Assembly (NCBI RefSeq): GCF_002135205.1
Contig: NZ_NEFZ01000003.1
Location: forward strand, 62,001-126,000
Direction of reading: 5' to 3'
Length of the DNA: 64,000 bases
From: Acinetobacter sp. ANC 4204
Lineage (GTDB): Bacteria; Pseudomonadota; Gammaproteobacteria; Pseudomonadales; Moraxellaceae
Shown here: positions 1-8,295 of the stretch, one piece after another
Layout: every line of letters begins with the position of its first letter
Position numbering within the stretch: the first letter of the stretch is position 1
Notes under the pieces: model-generated
Databases searched by the model: none
The model's input: only the letters and a program-made list of their open reading frames with translations
Told to the model about the DNA's origin: nothing
Position numbers and translations under genes: made by a program

Positions 1-385
1 TCATGCCAGTAAACATGCTGTTGAAGGCTGGTCAGATTGCCTACGTCTAGAGCTGAAAGCTTTTAATATTGATGTGGTTGTGATCGAACCCGGTGCGATT
101 AATACTGAATTTGCCGACGTCATGCTCCAACCCATGCTCTCACGTTCAGGTACAGGTGCTTATGCCCACATGGCGCAATCGGTTGCCCATGCTACCAATG
201 AATCGGTGCGTAAAGGTGAGCTCTCAGATGTACAAGTCGTGGTCGATATGTTGATAAAAGCCGTTAATGCAAAGCAACCAAAGACCCGATATGTGGGTGG
301 CAAGTATGCCAAACTCATGATTTTTGTGCGCAAATGGTTTGGGGATCGTATTTTCGATATGATGGTCATGTCAGTCGTTAAATAA
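1..385 (+). CDS. Short-chain dehydrogenase/reductase, C-terminal part (truncated by window edge)
   Basis: The reading frame is open from base 2, so the gene starts upstream of the window. The first visible residues are HASKHAVEGWSD followed by LRLEL. This is the segment after the catalytic Tyr of classical SDRs (YxxxK): the Lys is visible and the last base of the presumed Tyr codon is base 1. It is followed by the typical VVVIEPGAINTEF stretch. The protein is probably an NAD(P)-dependent oxidoreductase of unknown substrate. An AraC-family regulator starts 53 bp downstream on the same strand, which suggests a functional pair. Family is confident, substrate unknown. Confidence 0.85.
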   Translation, partial: HASKHAVEGWSDCLRLELKAFNIDVVVIEPGAINTEFADVMLQPMLSRSGTGAYAHMAQSVAHATNESVRKGELSDVQVVVDMLIKAVNAKQPKTRYVGGKYAKLMIFVRKWFGDRIFDMMVMSVVK

Positions 386-438
386 AGCCAGCGACTCATT
401 CACATGAAATCGCAATATCTAATGCAGGGGTTGCCGCC

Positions 439-1434
439 ATGAAATATGCAACAAAGTTTGTACTGCAACCTAATTGGAGGCTTTTTTTGATCGATTTAGG
501 CATCCGACCTGAAGATGTAGTTCGACAAGCTGCCCTGCCATTAGATGCGTTTAACCGTGAAAAAATGGAACTCACACCACAACATTATTTTCAATTTTGG
601 GAAGCTGTTGAGCATATTGCAAATATTGAGCATTTACCGCTTAAAATCGGGCAAATGCTCTCAGTAGAACTTTTCGATCCCGCCATTTTTGCGTGTATAT
701 GCAGCCCCAATTTAAGCGTTGCTTTGGAACGCATAGCGCTGTTTAAAAAATTGATTGGTCCTATTCATCTAAATACAGCGACCGATGCTCAGCAAATGCG
801 CTTAGACATTGAGTTCTATCAAGTCGGCGCAGCCATTCCCCAAAGTCTGATACTGACAGAATTGGTCTTTTTTACGCAGTTGGCACGATTATGCCTGCGT
901 AGCCATATTATACCACTAGCAATCACTTTACCTGAGCTCCCCGAACAACTCGCGCCCTATCGAGACTACTTTGGTGTCACCCCAAAGAAAGGCTCAAAAA
1001 TTTCGATCAGTTTTTCACACGTAGACTGCACCAAACCCTTCTTGACAGCAAACCCAACCATGTGGGCATTTTTTGAGCCCAATCTCAGACAAAATCTGCT
1101 GAATTTAAACAATGCGGTGCAAACCCAAGAAAAAGTAAAAACAATTTTACTAGAAAATTTACCTGCTGGATTTAGCCGAATTGAGGATGTCGCAGAAAAA
1201 CTGGCGCTCAGTAAGCGTAGCTTACAACGACTTTTAGAGGAAGAGCAGACCAACTTCCAAAGCATTTTGGATAACACGCGCCAAGCTCTAGCCGAACACT
1301 ATCTCACCTGCTCCTCAATTAGCCCTAGTGAGGTCTCTTATCTACTCGGTTTTCAAGAAGTGAACTCTTTTGCTCGCGCCTTTAAAAAATGGACAGGCGA
1401 AACTCCCTATGCTTTTCGACATCGCTATTCATAA
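439..1434 (+). CDS. AraC-family transcriptional regulator
   Basis: A 331-residue protein. Residues about 15-200 look like the AraC-type ligand-binding domain of the OruR/ArgR-like group (arabinose-binding-like), and residues about 235-330 form the double helix-turn-helix. The C-terminus shows the family signature: LALSKRSLQRLL in the first HTH, then VSYLLGFQEVNSFARAFKKW and TGETPYAFR. It probably controls the upstream SDR gene, which is co-directional, or a nearby catabolic function. The effector cannot be read from the sequence. Confidence 0.85.
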   Translation: MKYATKFVLQPNWRLFLIDLGIRPEDVVRQAALPLDAFNREKMELTPQHYFQFWEAVEHIANIEHLPLKIGQMLSVELFDPAIFACICSPNLSVALERIALFKKLIGPIHLNTATDAQQMRLDIEFYQVGAAIPQSLILTELVFFTQLARLCLRSHIIPLAITLPELPEQLAPYRDYFGVTPKKGSKISISFSHVDCTKPFLTANPTMWAFFEPNLRQNLLNLNNAVQTQEKVKTILLENLPAGFSRIEDVAEKLALSKRSLQRLLEEEQTNFQSILDNTRQALAEHYLTCSSISPSEVSYLLGFQEVNSFARAFKKWTGETPYAFRHRYS

Positions 1435-1698
1435 TCAAATAATAAAAAGACCTCTTAATGAATTAATACCTCACGCCTTGTCACCATTGAACACTAAAGA
1501 AAATCTACGTAATCAGTTGAAGAAACGCTAAATGAAACATCAATTCCATATAATGTTTCATAGAAATATAAAACATTCCTATAGGCGCAATAATAAACAT
1601 CCCAAAAGAGCAATCTAAGATATTTAAAATGTTAAAGAATTCACCATCACATCAAAAAAATTTCTATATGCCTGAAAATATTTTATCCTTTTAGCATA
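1435..1698. other. AT-rich intergenic region upstream of hmp
   Basis: No gene seen. The stretch separates the AraC gene from the hmp operators. It contains a perfect 9-bp inverted repeat, ATGAAACAT at 1532-1540 and ATGTTTCAT at 1553-1561, with a 12-nt spacer. There is no T-run behind it, so it could be an operator rather than a terminator. No convincing sigma-70 promoter was placed. Confidence 0.5.
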
Positions 1699-1721
1699 AA
1701 GATGTATTTACATTACATCTT
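1699..1721. promoter_or_regulatory. NsrR-type operator 1 upstream of hmp
   Basis: An 11-1-11 inverted repeat: left half AAGATGTATTT, one central base, right half CATTACATCTT. Nine of eleven positions are symmetric. This has the geometry and core (AAGATG-pyrimidine-A) of the NsrR site known from enterobacteria. It lies 53 bp before the hmp ATG, and a gene with the NsrR signature follows hmp. Confidence 0.8.
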
Positions 1722-1723
1722 TA

Positions 1724-1746
1724 AAGGTATATTTTTAATACATCTT
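1724..1746. promoter_or_regulatory. NsrR-type operator 2 upstream of hmp (weaker)
   Basis: A second 11-1-11 inverted repeat starting 25 bp after the first: left half AAGGTATATTT, right half TAATACATCTT, symmetric at 8 of 11 positions. It lies two bases after operator 1 and 27 bp before the hmp ATG. Two adjacent sites of this kind suggest two NsrR dimers bound side by side. This is inferred from sequence symmetry. Confidence 0.55.
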
Positions 1747-1773
1747 ATAAATGATAGCCAAGAGAGATCAACC

Positions 1774-2982
1774 ATGACTCCGCAGCAAATTGACCTTGTA
1801 AAAGCAACTGTTCCTGTCCTCCGTGAAAACGGTGTCGCGCTCACAGGTTATTTTTATAACCGCATGTTAGGTAATAACCCTGCTTTAAAAGAAACCTTTA
1901 ATATGGGTCACCAACGCAGCGGTGCTCAAGCTCAAGCTTTGGCTGGCGCAGTGTTAGCTTATGCCGAAAACATTGAAGATCCTTCAGTATTGCTTCCAGT
2001 GGTTGAGCTGATTGCACATAAACATGTGAGCTTGAATATTCAAGCTCCTGATTACAATATTGTTGGGGAAAATCTGCTACATTCCATCAGCGAAGTTTTA
2101 AGTATTTCAATGGAAGACCCTTTAATTGGTGCGTGGGCTGCTGCTTATGGTCAGTTGGCTGACTTATTCATTAGCACCGAAAAGGCAATTTATGAACAGC
2201 ATCAACAAACCAAAGGAAGTTGGTTAGGCTGGCGCAACTTTAAAATCGCGAAAAAAGTGGTTGAAAGTGAAGAAATCACGTCTTTCTATCTTGCCCCTGT
2301 AGACGGTGGTGATTTACCACAATATGAAGCGGGTCAGTACATTTCAGTACGTGTATTTGTTGAAGAACTTGGCCTAAAACAACCACGCCAATACACCCTT
2401 TCAACGAGTCCTCAAGCAGATTATTTACGCATCTCAGTTAAACGTGAAGATGAAAAAGGCGACTTGGTTGCAGGCTGGGTTTCAAATACTCTACATGGTC
2501 TGGACGTTGGTGCCGAAATTGAAGTCTCTGCACCAACAGGTAACTTCTACCTGATTGATCCAAACAAACGTAATGTCTTTATTAGTGGTGGTGTGGGTCT
2601 CACCCCAATGGTGGCAATGCTGAATCAATTGGTGACTTTAGATATGCCTGAGCCTGTAACCTTCATTCATGCATGTCGTAGTAAACAAGTGCATGCCATG
2701 AAACAGCACATTCATGACTTAAAAGCGAAGTACCCTCGCCTAAGTACCTTTACTGCTTACGAGTTTCCACATCAAAGTGATATTTTAGGTCAAGACTTTG
2801 ATGCGAAAGGTCGTCTTGATTTGAGTACCATTGATAGTGCGATCCTACCAACGCAAGCAGATTATTATTTATGTGGTCCAATGCCATTTATGGCTGAGCA
2901 ACAAAAAGCTCTGATTGCCCGTGGTGTTCCTGCCGAAAATATCCACAGTGAAGCTTTTGGTACAGGTGGTGTTCATCACTAA
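1774..2982 (+). CDS. hmp: Flavohaemoprotein, nitric oxide dioxygenase
   Basis: 402 residues when started at the ATG at 1774, preceded by AGAGAGA; E. coli Hmp has 396. An upstream in-frame ATG at 1702 would run through the operators and is rejected. Residues 1-140 are the globin domain with the proximal haem His at about 84 (AHKHVSLNI). Residues about 150-260 are the FAD-binding ferredoxin-reductase domain (PRQYTLSTSP). Residues about 265-402 are the NAD-binding domain (FISGGVGLTPMVAML, YLCGPMPFM). The enzyme converts NO and O2 to nitrate with NAD(P)H in the cytoplasm. It is followed by its own terminator and the nsrR gene. Confidence 0.95.
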   Translation: MTPQQIDLVKATVPVLRENGVALTGYFYNRMLGNNPALKETFNMGHQRSGAQAQALAGAVLAYAENIEDPSVLLPVVELIAHKHVSLNIQAPDYNIVGENLLHSISEVLSISMEDPLIGAWAAAYGQLADLFISTEKAIYEQHQQTKGSWLGWRNFKIAKKVVESEEITSFYLAPVDGGDLPQYEAGQYISVRVFVEELGLKQPRQYTLSTSPQADYLRISVKREDEKGDLVAGWVSNTLHGLDVGAEIEVSAPTGNFYLIDPNKRNVFISGGVGLTPMVAMLNQLVTLDMPEPVTFIHACRSKQVHAMKQHIHDLKAKYPRLSTFTAYEFPHQSDILGQDFDAKGRLDLSTIDSAILPTQADYYLCGPMPFMAEQQKALIARGVPAENIHSEAFGTGGVHH

Positions 2983-3008
2983 CTGATGCCATCGGCATAA
3001 AATAGAGT

Positions 3009-3047
3009 GGGTTAGTCAGGTTATGCTAGACTAGCCCTTTGTTTTTT
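3009..3047 (+). terminator. Rho-independent terminator after hmp
   Basis: A 9-bp stem, GGGTTAGTC at 3009-3017 paired with GACTAGCCC at 3029-3037 with one G-T pair, followed by a T-rich tail (CTTTGTTTTTT). Confidence 0.8.
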
Positions 3048-3070
3048 GCGTATCGACGATTAATACCCTC

Positions 3071-3520
3071 ATGCAGCTCAATAAATTTACAGATTATGCT
3101 TTGCGAATTCTGATGTATGTCTCTCAGCCGAAAGCGCTGCCACATACCATTGCAGAACTGGCTCAAGCACTTCAAGTGTCTGAAAATCACTTGATGAAAA
3201 TCGTGCATTTTATGGCAAAGCAGCAATGGATTATTACCGCACGCGGTCGTGGTGGTGGGATTCGACTCAACCCAGAAACCCTACATTTAAGACTAGGGCA
3301 GATTGTGCGGGTTTTACAAGCCGATCAAAACATAGTTGAATGCAATACCCCGCCCTGTGTACTCCGCTCTAACTGTGGTCTGAAAGGTATTTTAGATAAT
3401 GCCTTAGATGAGTTTTACAACAGCTTAGACCAATACACCCTAGCTGATGTGCTTGGTACCCCTTCGCAGAATAAGTTTGCAACACACTCCCCGATTAGCT
3501 TGATCAATCTTGTAGACTGA
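3071..3520 (+). CDS. nsrR: Rrf2-family nitric-oxide-sensing repressor NsrR
   Basis: 149 residues. It begins MQLNKFTDYALRILMY, typical of NsrR, with the winged HTH in residues 1-80. Three cysteines sit at positions 91, 96 and 102 (CNTPPCVLRSNC), the same numbering as the [Fe-S] ligands of E. coli NsrR. NO damages the cluster and releases repression. The gene lies 88 bp after hmp behind a terminator, so it probably has its own transcription. The two NsrR-like palindromes upstream of hmp support the assignment. Confidence 0.92.
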   Translation: MQLNKFTDYALRILMYVSQPKALPHTIAELAQALQVSENHLMKIVHFMAKQQWIITARGRGGGIRLNPETLHLRLGQIVRVLQADQNIVECNTPPCVLRSNCGLKGILDNALDEFYNSLDQYTLADVLGTPSQNKFATHSPISLINLVD

Positions 3521-3623
3521 AGTCTTTTCTCGACAAGATTGCCGACTTTATGTTGCAAAGGTCGATTGCCTGCCCGACTTCTATTATAATGGCTGATTGT
3601 AGATCATAAATTGAAGTTGAGTT

Positions 3624-4502
3624 ATGCACCACAGCCGAGGAAAATCCAAAAACAGTAAGATTGCTGCTGCCCCAAAGCAAAAAATTAGCTATGAAAAAAA
3701 GGTAGATTCTGCAGTTACTGAATATGCTGTGCGCGCTCTCAACTGGTTGCGTAAAGCAGAGTTTTTAATGAGTGCCCCGAAGCTCAATCTTTGTGTTGAA
3801 GATACAGGTTATGAAATTGCCTTTGCGGGTCGTTCAAATGCAGGTAAGTCTAGTGCTATCAATGCCTTAACCAACCAAAAGCAATTGGCTCGTGCCTCGA
3901 AAAGACCAGGTCGCACCCAGATGATTAACTTTTTCAGTCTAGGGAATCCTGACCAACGTCTGGTCGACTTACCCGGTTATGGTTATGCAGCCGTGCCTGA
4001 AGCGATGAAAATCGTGTGGCAAAAAGAGTTAGAAAACTACCTAATTCAACGTAAAAGCTTACAAGGTTTAGTCTTGTTGATGGATATTCGTCATCCGCTA
4101 CAGCACTTTGACGTGATGATGTTGGAATGGGCTTATTCGCGTAAATTGTTTGTGCATGTACTACTCACCAAGTCCGACAAACTCAACCGTGGCCCTGCCT
4201 CTAAAGCATTACAAGAAGTTAAAGCCCAATTGAAAAAGATGAAACTTGATTTCTCGATTCAATTATTCTCCTCCCTCAACAAACAAGGCCTAGAAGAACT
4301 GGCGAGTGTGATGGGCGGACGCCTCAATTTTACGTTAGACCAAGCCCAACACTTTGACTTAAGCACCATTCCAGATGCGACAGCCGATGAGCTGGATGCA
4401 GACGAATTCGATGAAGATACTGAAGTCGCTATGGATATTGACGCTGAAGATCATATTGAAACTAAAGGCGATGTTGAGGCCAAACCACAGTCTGAGGCTT
4501 AA
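3624..4502 (+). CDS. engB: Ribosome-biogenesis GTP-binding protein EngB (YihA/YsxC)
   Basis: 292 residues, longer than the roughly 210 of E. coli EngB. A basic N-terminal extension occupies about the first 45 residues and an acidic Asp/Glu-rich tail the last 40. The GTPase core shows G1 GRSNAGKSS, the G2 region RPGRTQMINF, G3 DLPGYGYA and G4 TKSDK. It assists assembly of the 50S subunit. The first ATG was kept. An internal ATG at 3768 would give a family-length N-terminus but has a poor ribosome site. A terminator follows. Confidence 0.93.
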   Translation: MHHSRGKSKNSKIAAAPKQKISYEKKVDSAVTEYAVRALNWLRKAEFLMSAPKLNLCVEDTGYEIAFAGRSNAGKSSAINALTNQKQLARASKRPGRTQMINFFSLGNPDQRLVDLPGYGYAAVPEAMKIVWQKELENYLIQRKSLQGLVLLMDIRHPLQHFDVMMLEWAYSRKLFVHVLLTKSDKLNRGPASKALQEVKAQLKKMKLDFSIQLFSSLNKQGLEELASVMGGRLNFTLDQAQHFDLSTIPDATADELDADEFDEDTEVAMDIDAEDHIETKGDVEAKPQSEA

Positions 4503-4548
4503 GTTTTAAACACCATTCGATAAAAGCATCATCTATTGCTGTATCTGT

Positions 4549-4585
4549 GTCCCCTATTGCTAATCACAATCGGGGACTTTTTTTT
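4549..4585 (+). terminator. Rho-independent terminator after engB
   Basis: Stem GTCCCC (4549-4554) with GGGGAC (4572-4577), extended inside by ATTG/CAAT, followed by eight or more T. Confidence 0.85.
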
Positions 4586-4642
4586 ATACTGAATTTATTC
4601 AACTCGTGAAAAAGTTCAACACATATAAAAATAGGTCAGCAT

Positions 4643-5587
4643 ATGAAATTATGGTCTCGATTGAAAAAAAACAAAATTCGCTCCTCGATTGCCTACACCA
4701 TTAAGCCCCGCAAAGTTAAATTTGAATGGCAAGACAGCCCGATTGATTGGATTCCCAACCAACCTTTTGCCAGCTATTTCATCAATGAAATTAATATGAT
4801 CCTACCCGCAGGTGAGTTCTGGTTCTGCCGCCTCTACAACAAAGTCTTACCGCAAATTAGCGATGAAAAGCTGAAGCAAGATGTACAAGCCTTTATCCGC
4901 CAAGAAGCCATGCATGCGCAAGCACACAACTCAGCCAATAAAGAGTATCTCAGCCAAAGAAAGATTGATGTCTCCCGTAATCTAGAGTTTATGGATTTCT
5001 TATTTGGAAAATTACTGGCCGATAAACCCCTTGATCTAACTGTACCCAAAGCACTTGAACACCAGTGGGATCTGTTTCGACTTGGCATTATTGCGACGGT
5101 GGAACACATGACCTGCGTACTTGGCAAATATGCACTGTATAACACTGAATGGGAGAAAATGGGCGCAGACCCTGCTATGCTGGACTTAGTGAAATGGCAC
5201 GGCGCAGAAGAAATTGAACACCGTACCGTCGCATTTGATTTGTACCGACATTTAGGCGGTGGCTATATTGCACGTTATTATTTGAGTCTCGTCGTGATTG
5301 CTGCCGTTCTCGGTTTATGGGTCGATGGTGCAGCCCATATTATGAAACAAGATGACCGCTTTAAGTCGATTCAACCCAGTCTGTTTAAACCTTGGATTTG
5401 GCGTGAATGGTTCTCTATTTCCAAGCGGAATCATCAAGTACTACCAAGCCCGCTCTGGTTAGTGTCACAACAGTTCGGCTATTTGGTGCCATGGTATGAC
5501 CCTGTACACGAAGCCAAAACAGAAGATGCGATTACCTACTTAGACCAATCCCCTGCGGCAAAACGTGCCATGCTCAAAGTCGCTTAA
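4643..5587 (+). CDS. Predicted metal-dependent hydrolase (PF10118-type)
   Basis: 314 residues. The helical protein carries repeated acidic/histidine motifs typical of this uncharacterised ferritin-like family: RQEAMHAQAH at about residues 87-96, the VEHMTCVLGKY region, and WHGAEEIEHRTVAFDLY. These Glu and His residues are plausible metal ligands. A hydrophobic segment around residues 215-235 may contact membrane. The reaction is unknown. The gene stands alone with a terminator behind it. Confidence 0.75.
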   Translation: MKLWSRLKKNKIRSSIAYTIKPRKVKFEWQDSPIDWIPNQPFASYFINEINMILPAGEFWFCRLYNKVLPQISDEKLKQDVQAFIRQEAMHAQAHNSANKEYLSQRKIDVSRNLEFMDFLFGKLLADKPLDLTVPKALEHQWDLFRLGIIATVEHMTCVLGKYALYNTEWEKMGADPAMLDLVKWHGAEEIEHRTVAFDLYRHLGGGYIARYYLSLVVIAAVLGLWVDGAAHIMKQDDRFKSIQPSLFKPWIWREWFSISKRNHQVLPSPLWLVSQQFGYLVPWYDPVHEAKTEDAITYLDQSPAAKRAMLKVA

Positions 5588-5595
5588 ATCCAAAA

Positions 5596-5626
5596 TAAAA
5601 AAGCAGCTCAATCGGCTGCTTTTTTA
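5596..5626. terminator. Bidirectional terminator between convergent genes
   Basis: GCAGC (5603-5607) paired with GCTGC (5615-5619), with a run of A before and a run of T after. It lies between the PF10118 gene (plus) and the symporter gene (minus), both of which end here. Confidence 0.85.
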
Positions 5627-5640
5627 TTCTAGAGCAAGAC

Positions 5641-6900
5641 TTAAGATGAATTTGATAAATTCGGTAAAGGTGCATCCAGATCTTGGGTATGTCGATCGAC
5701 CACCACACTAATCATCATGTCGCCTTGTACATTGACCACGGTACGCACAGTATCCAGTAAGCGATCAATCGGCAATAAAATCGCAATCGCTTCCGCAGGA
5801 AGCCCGACAGACTGCAAGACCATAATCATGGTGACCATACCTGCACTCGGAATCCCGGGAGCTCCTAAAGAAGCAATCATCGCGGTCAGACACACCACCA
5901 ACTGTTGACTCAAGGTCAAATCGAGTCCCATCAAGTTGGCAATAAACAAAGCTGCCGCCGCCTCATATAGTGCAGTACCATCCATATTGAGCTGCGTCCC
6001 CAATGGAATCACAAAGCCCGCCGTTTGCGGACGTACACCGAGATTTTCTTGCGCACATTTCAGTGATAAAGGCATAGTCGCCGAGCTTGAACTGGTGGCA
6101 AAAGCAGTAATTAAGGCCACACGCGTGCCTTTAAAAAAGGTGATCGGATTCATCTTGCCAAAAATCCACAGCAATAGCGGCAAAACCACCAGACCATGAA
6201 AAATGGTGGTGCCTGTTACCACAGCCGCAAACTCGGCCAAACGGCTCAATACCGAGATGTCTTCAGTGGCAATCAATTTGGCAAGTAAGGCAAAAATTCC
6301 TAGTGGTGCAAGCTTCATCACCCACCCAATCATCAGCATCATGATGTCAAAGAACTGCTGACTCAGCTTACGCACGGTACGGAATTGCTCTCCACCTTTA
6401 ACCAGTGCCACACCTATGAACAACGCAAAAACCACCACCGCCAAAACATTGCCTTCGGCAAAAGCTTTAAACGGGTTAATCAACGTATTTTGAATAAAGT
6501 TGGTGAAGAACGAAGATGGAGTGAGGGTATCTGGAGTTTGATGATTCGCCATGGCATCTTGGAACATCGCGATATCGACACCTTTGCCGACTTCAAATAA
6601 ATGCGCGCAGCTTAAACCCAATATCAAGGCCAATGTCGTGGTGGTGACACAGCATGCCACCGTAATTTTCCAAACACGGGAGAGCTGCCCGCCCGCCTGT
6701 AAGTTGGATACCCCCACCACAATTGAGCTAAAAATGAGGGGAATCAGAAGCATTTTTAATAAACCGATAAAAATACTACTGACCACTCCAATTCCATACA
6801 AACTCATTTCTAAAAAAGCGGTTTCAGGAAATAGATTTAAAACAAACCCGAAGATGACCCCAAAGATCGCTGCAATTAGAATTTGCGTGTTTAAGCTCAT
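5641..6900 (-). CDS. Dicarboxylate/amino acid:cation symporter (DAACS family)
   Basis: 419 residues with eight membrane spans and two re-entrant hairpins expected for the GltP/GltT/DctA family. Seen motifs are the serine-rich hairpin ATSSSSATMPLS, the TM7 cation and substrate motif NMDGTALYE, the second hairpin SLGAPGIPSAG, and the TM8 substrate-binding DRLLDTVRTVVNVQGD. It imports glutamate, aspartate or C4-dicarboxylates with H+ or Na+ at the inner membrane. Exact substrate is not decidable from the sequence. It is a single-gene unit. Confidence 0.9.
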   Translation of the reverse strand: MSLNTQILIAAIFGVIFGFVLNLFPETAFLEMSLYGIGVVSSIFIGLLKMLLIPLIFSSIVVGVSNLQAGGQLSRVWKITVACCVTTTTLALILGLSCAHLFEVGKGVDIAMFQDAMANHQTPDTLTPSSFFTNFIQNTLINPFKAFAEGNVLAVVVFALFIGVALVKGGEQFRTVRKLSQQFFDIMMLMIGWVMKLAPLGIFALLAKLIATEDISVLSRLAEFAAVVTGTTIFHGLVVLPLLLWIFGKMNPITFFKGTRVALITAFATSSSSATMPLSLKCAQENLGVRPQTAGFVIPLGTQLNMDGTALYEAAAALFIANLMGLDLTLSQQLVVCLTAMIASLGAPGIPSAGMVTMIMVLQSVGLPAEAIAILLPIDRLLDTVRTVVNVQGDMMISVVVDRHTQDLDAPLPNLSNSS

Positions 6901-7084
6901 AGATTCATGCTTTTCAAAGATTTCTTTGGGAAACTATGCCATGTGAATCGGCTAGAATCGAGGATTTTTTTGTCACAAGTACTGCACATTCCCCCATATA
7001 CCTATCACCAAAGGTGAGACCATGACAATTGAAACTCAACTCATAGCTCAGCTCTGACCACCTTTCGGTCGTAAAATCAGTCAT

Positions 7085-7116
7085 AAAAAAAGCTGAGTCA
7101 TATCACTCAGCTTTTT
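7085..7116. terminator. Bidirectional terminator downstream of tesB
   Basis: AGCTGAGT (7091-7098) pairs perfectly with ACTCAGCT (7105-7112), with A-run and T-run flanks. On the minus strand it ends tesB. On the plus strand it could end any transcript from the 6901-7080 gap. Confidence 0.85.
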
Positions 7117-7130
7117 CCTATACTCAGGCT

Positions 7131-8003
7131 TTATTGGGCTTCGATTTCACGGAGCCGAATCAAACCTTCTTGCGTAGTACTACACACCAGCTCACCGTTT
7201 TGCCACATCCGACCAAAGTTTAAACCACGTGAACTGGCACTTACTGTGGCGTCCATGTCATACAGCATAAACTCATCCACGCGAAAGGGTTTATGGAAAT
7301 ACATAGCATGATCAATACTCGCACACTGCAAACTTGGCGAAAGATAGCTTAAACCATGTGGACGCAGTGCCGTAGTCATTAAGGTAAAGTCTGAATAGAA
7401 TGCCGCAATCGCTTGATGTAACGAAACCTCATCTACCTCAGTTGCAATGCGGTCATGCGTACGAATATAGTGTGCATAGACAGGCGCTTCTGGCTGCGGT
7501 TGATATGGGTTTTGTGGATTGATGGGACGAATCTCCACATGCCGATCTCGCATAAAACTTGCACGCACATTTTCAGGCACAAATTCTACCATCATCTTTT
7601 TCAGTTCAGCCTCAGATTTTAGCGACTCTGGTGCTGGGTATTCAGGTTCGCTAATTTGATAGTTCAGCCCTTCTTCATTGTCAGCAAAGGACACCATACA
7701 CATAAAGATGGTTTTACCATGTTGAATGGCACGCACTTGACGGCTGACAAAACTACGCCCATCACGAATCCGATCGACTTCATAGATAATCGGTGCGTTT
7801 ACGTCACCACCAAATAAAAAGTACGCATGTAAAGAGTGTGCAGGACGATCTGTGGTATATGATGCTGCACGCAGTGCCTGACCTAAGACTTGCCCACCAA
7901 AAACACGCTTCCCAACCAAATTACGGCTTTGTCCACGAAAGATGTTTTCCTCAATTTTTTCGAGGCTCAGTAATTCAACCAACTCTTGGGTTAAAGCATT
8001 CAT
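7131..8003 (-). CDS. tesB: Acyl-CoA thioesterase II
   Basis: 290 residues from the ATG at 8003; E. coli TesB has 286. A TTG-started extension to 8033 is not needed: the ATG has an upstream AGG and gives the family N-terminus with LEKIEENIFRGQS. It is a double hot-dog protein. Seen are FGGQVLGQAL, IRDGRSFVSR, and the C-terminal-half residues of the Asp/Thr/Gln triad of TesB (SIDHAMYFHKPF, the TVSASSRG segment, TTQEGLIR). It hydrolyses medium and long acyl-CoAs. It is divergent from plsB, another acyl-chain enzyme. Confidence 0.93.
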   Translation of the reverse strand: MNALTQELVELLSLEKIEENIFRGQSRNLVGKRVFGGQVLGQALRAASYTTDRPAHSLHAYFLFGGDVNAPIIYEVDRIRDGRSFVSRQVRAIQHGKTIFMCMVSFADNEEGLNYQISEPEYPAPESLKSEAELKKMMVEFVPENVRASFMRDRHVEIRPINPQNPYQPQPEAPVYAHYIRTHDRIATEVDEVSLHQAIAAFYSDFTLMTTALRPHGLSYLSPSLQCASIDHAMYFHKPFRVDEFMLYDMDATVSASSRGLNFGRMWQNGELVCSTTQEGLIRLREIEAQ

Positions 8004-8295
8004 AAACAACCTACTTAATGGTGAGATACCCAATATTTCTGTAAAGTAATAGGTATCATATATAGAGTATAAAACCTATTTTGCCATAAATTCTGACTAA
8101 AACCCTAGAGATTGCTTGACTGAGATGTCACAACTTTTTTTCGTTATTTTTGACTAAAAATACGATTTTTAACGATAAAATTCACCATATAAAACAAATT
8201 TGTCAGGAAATGACATACGGTTTATGTTTACAATTACGCAAAATAAATACCCCTTCAGGCAAACTGCGGGATTGGTCATTTAAGCAGGAGTGTAT

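Noticed and set aside
1702..1773. N-terminal extension of hmp
   Set aside because: It runs through the NsrR operators; the ATG at 1774 has a ribosome site and the family N-terminus.
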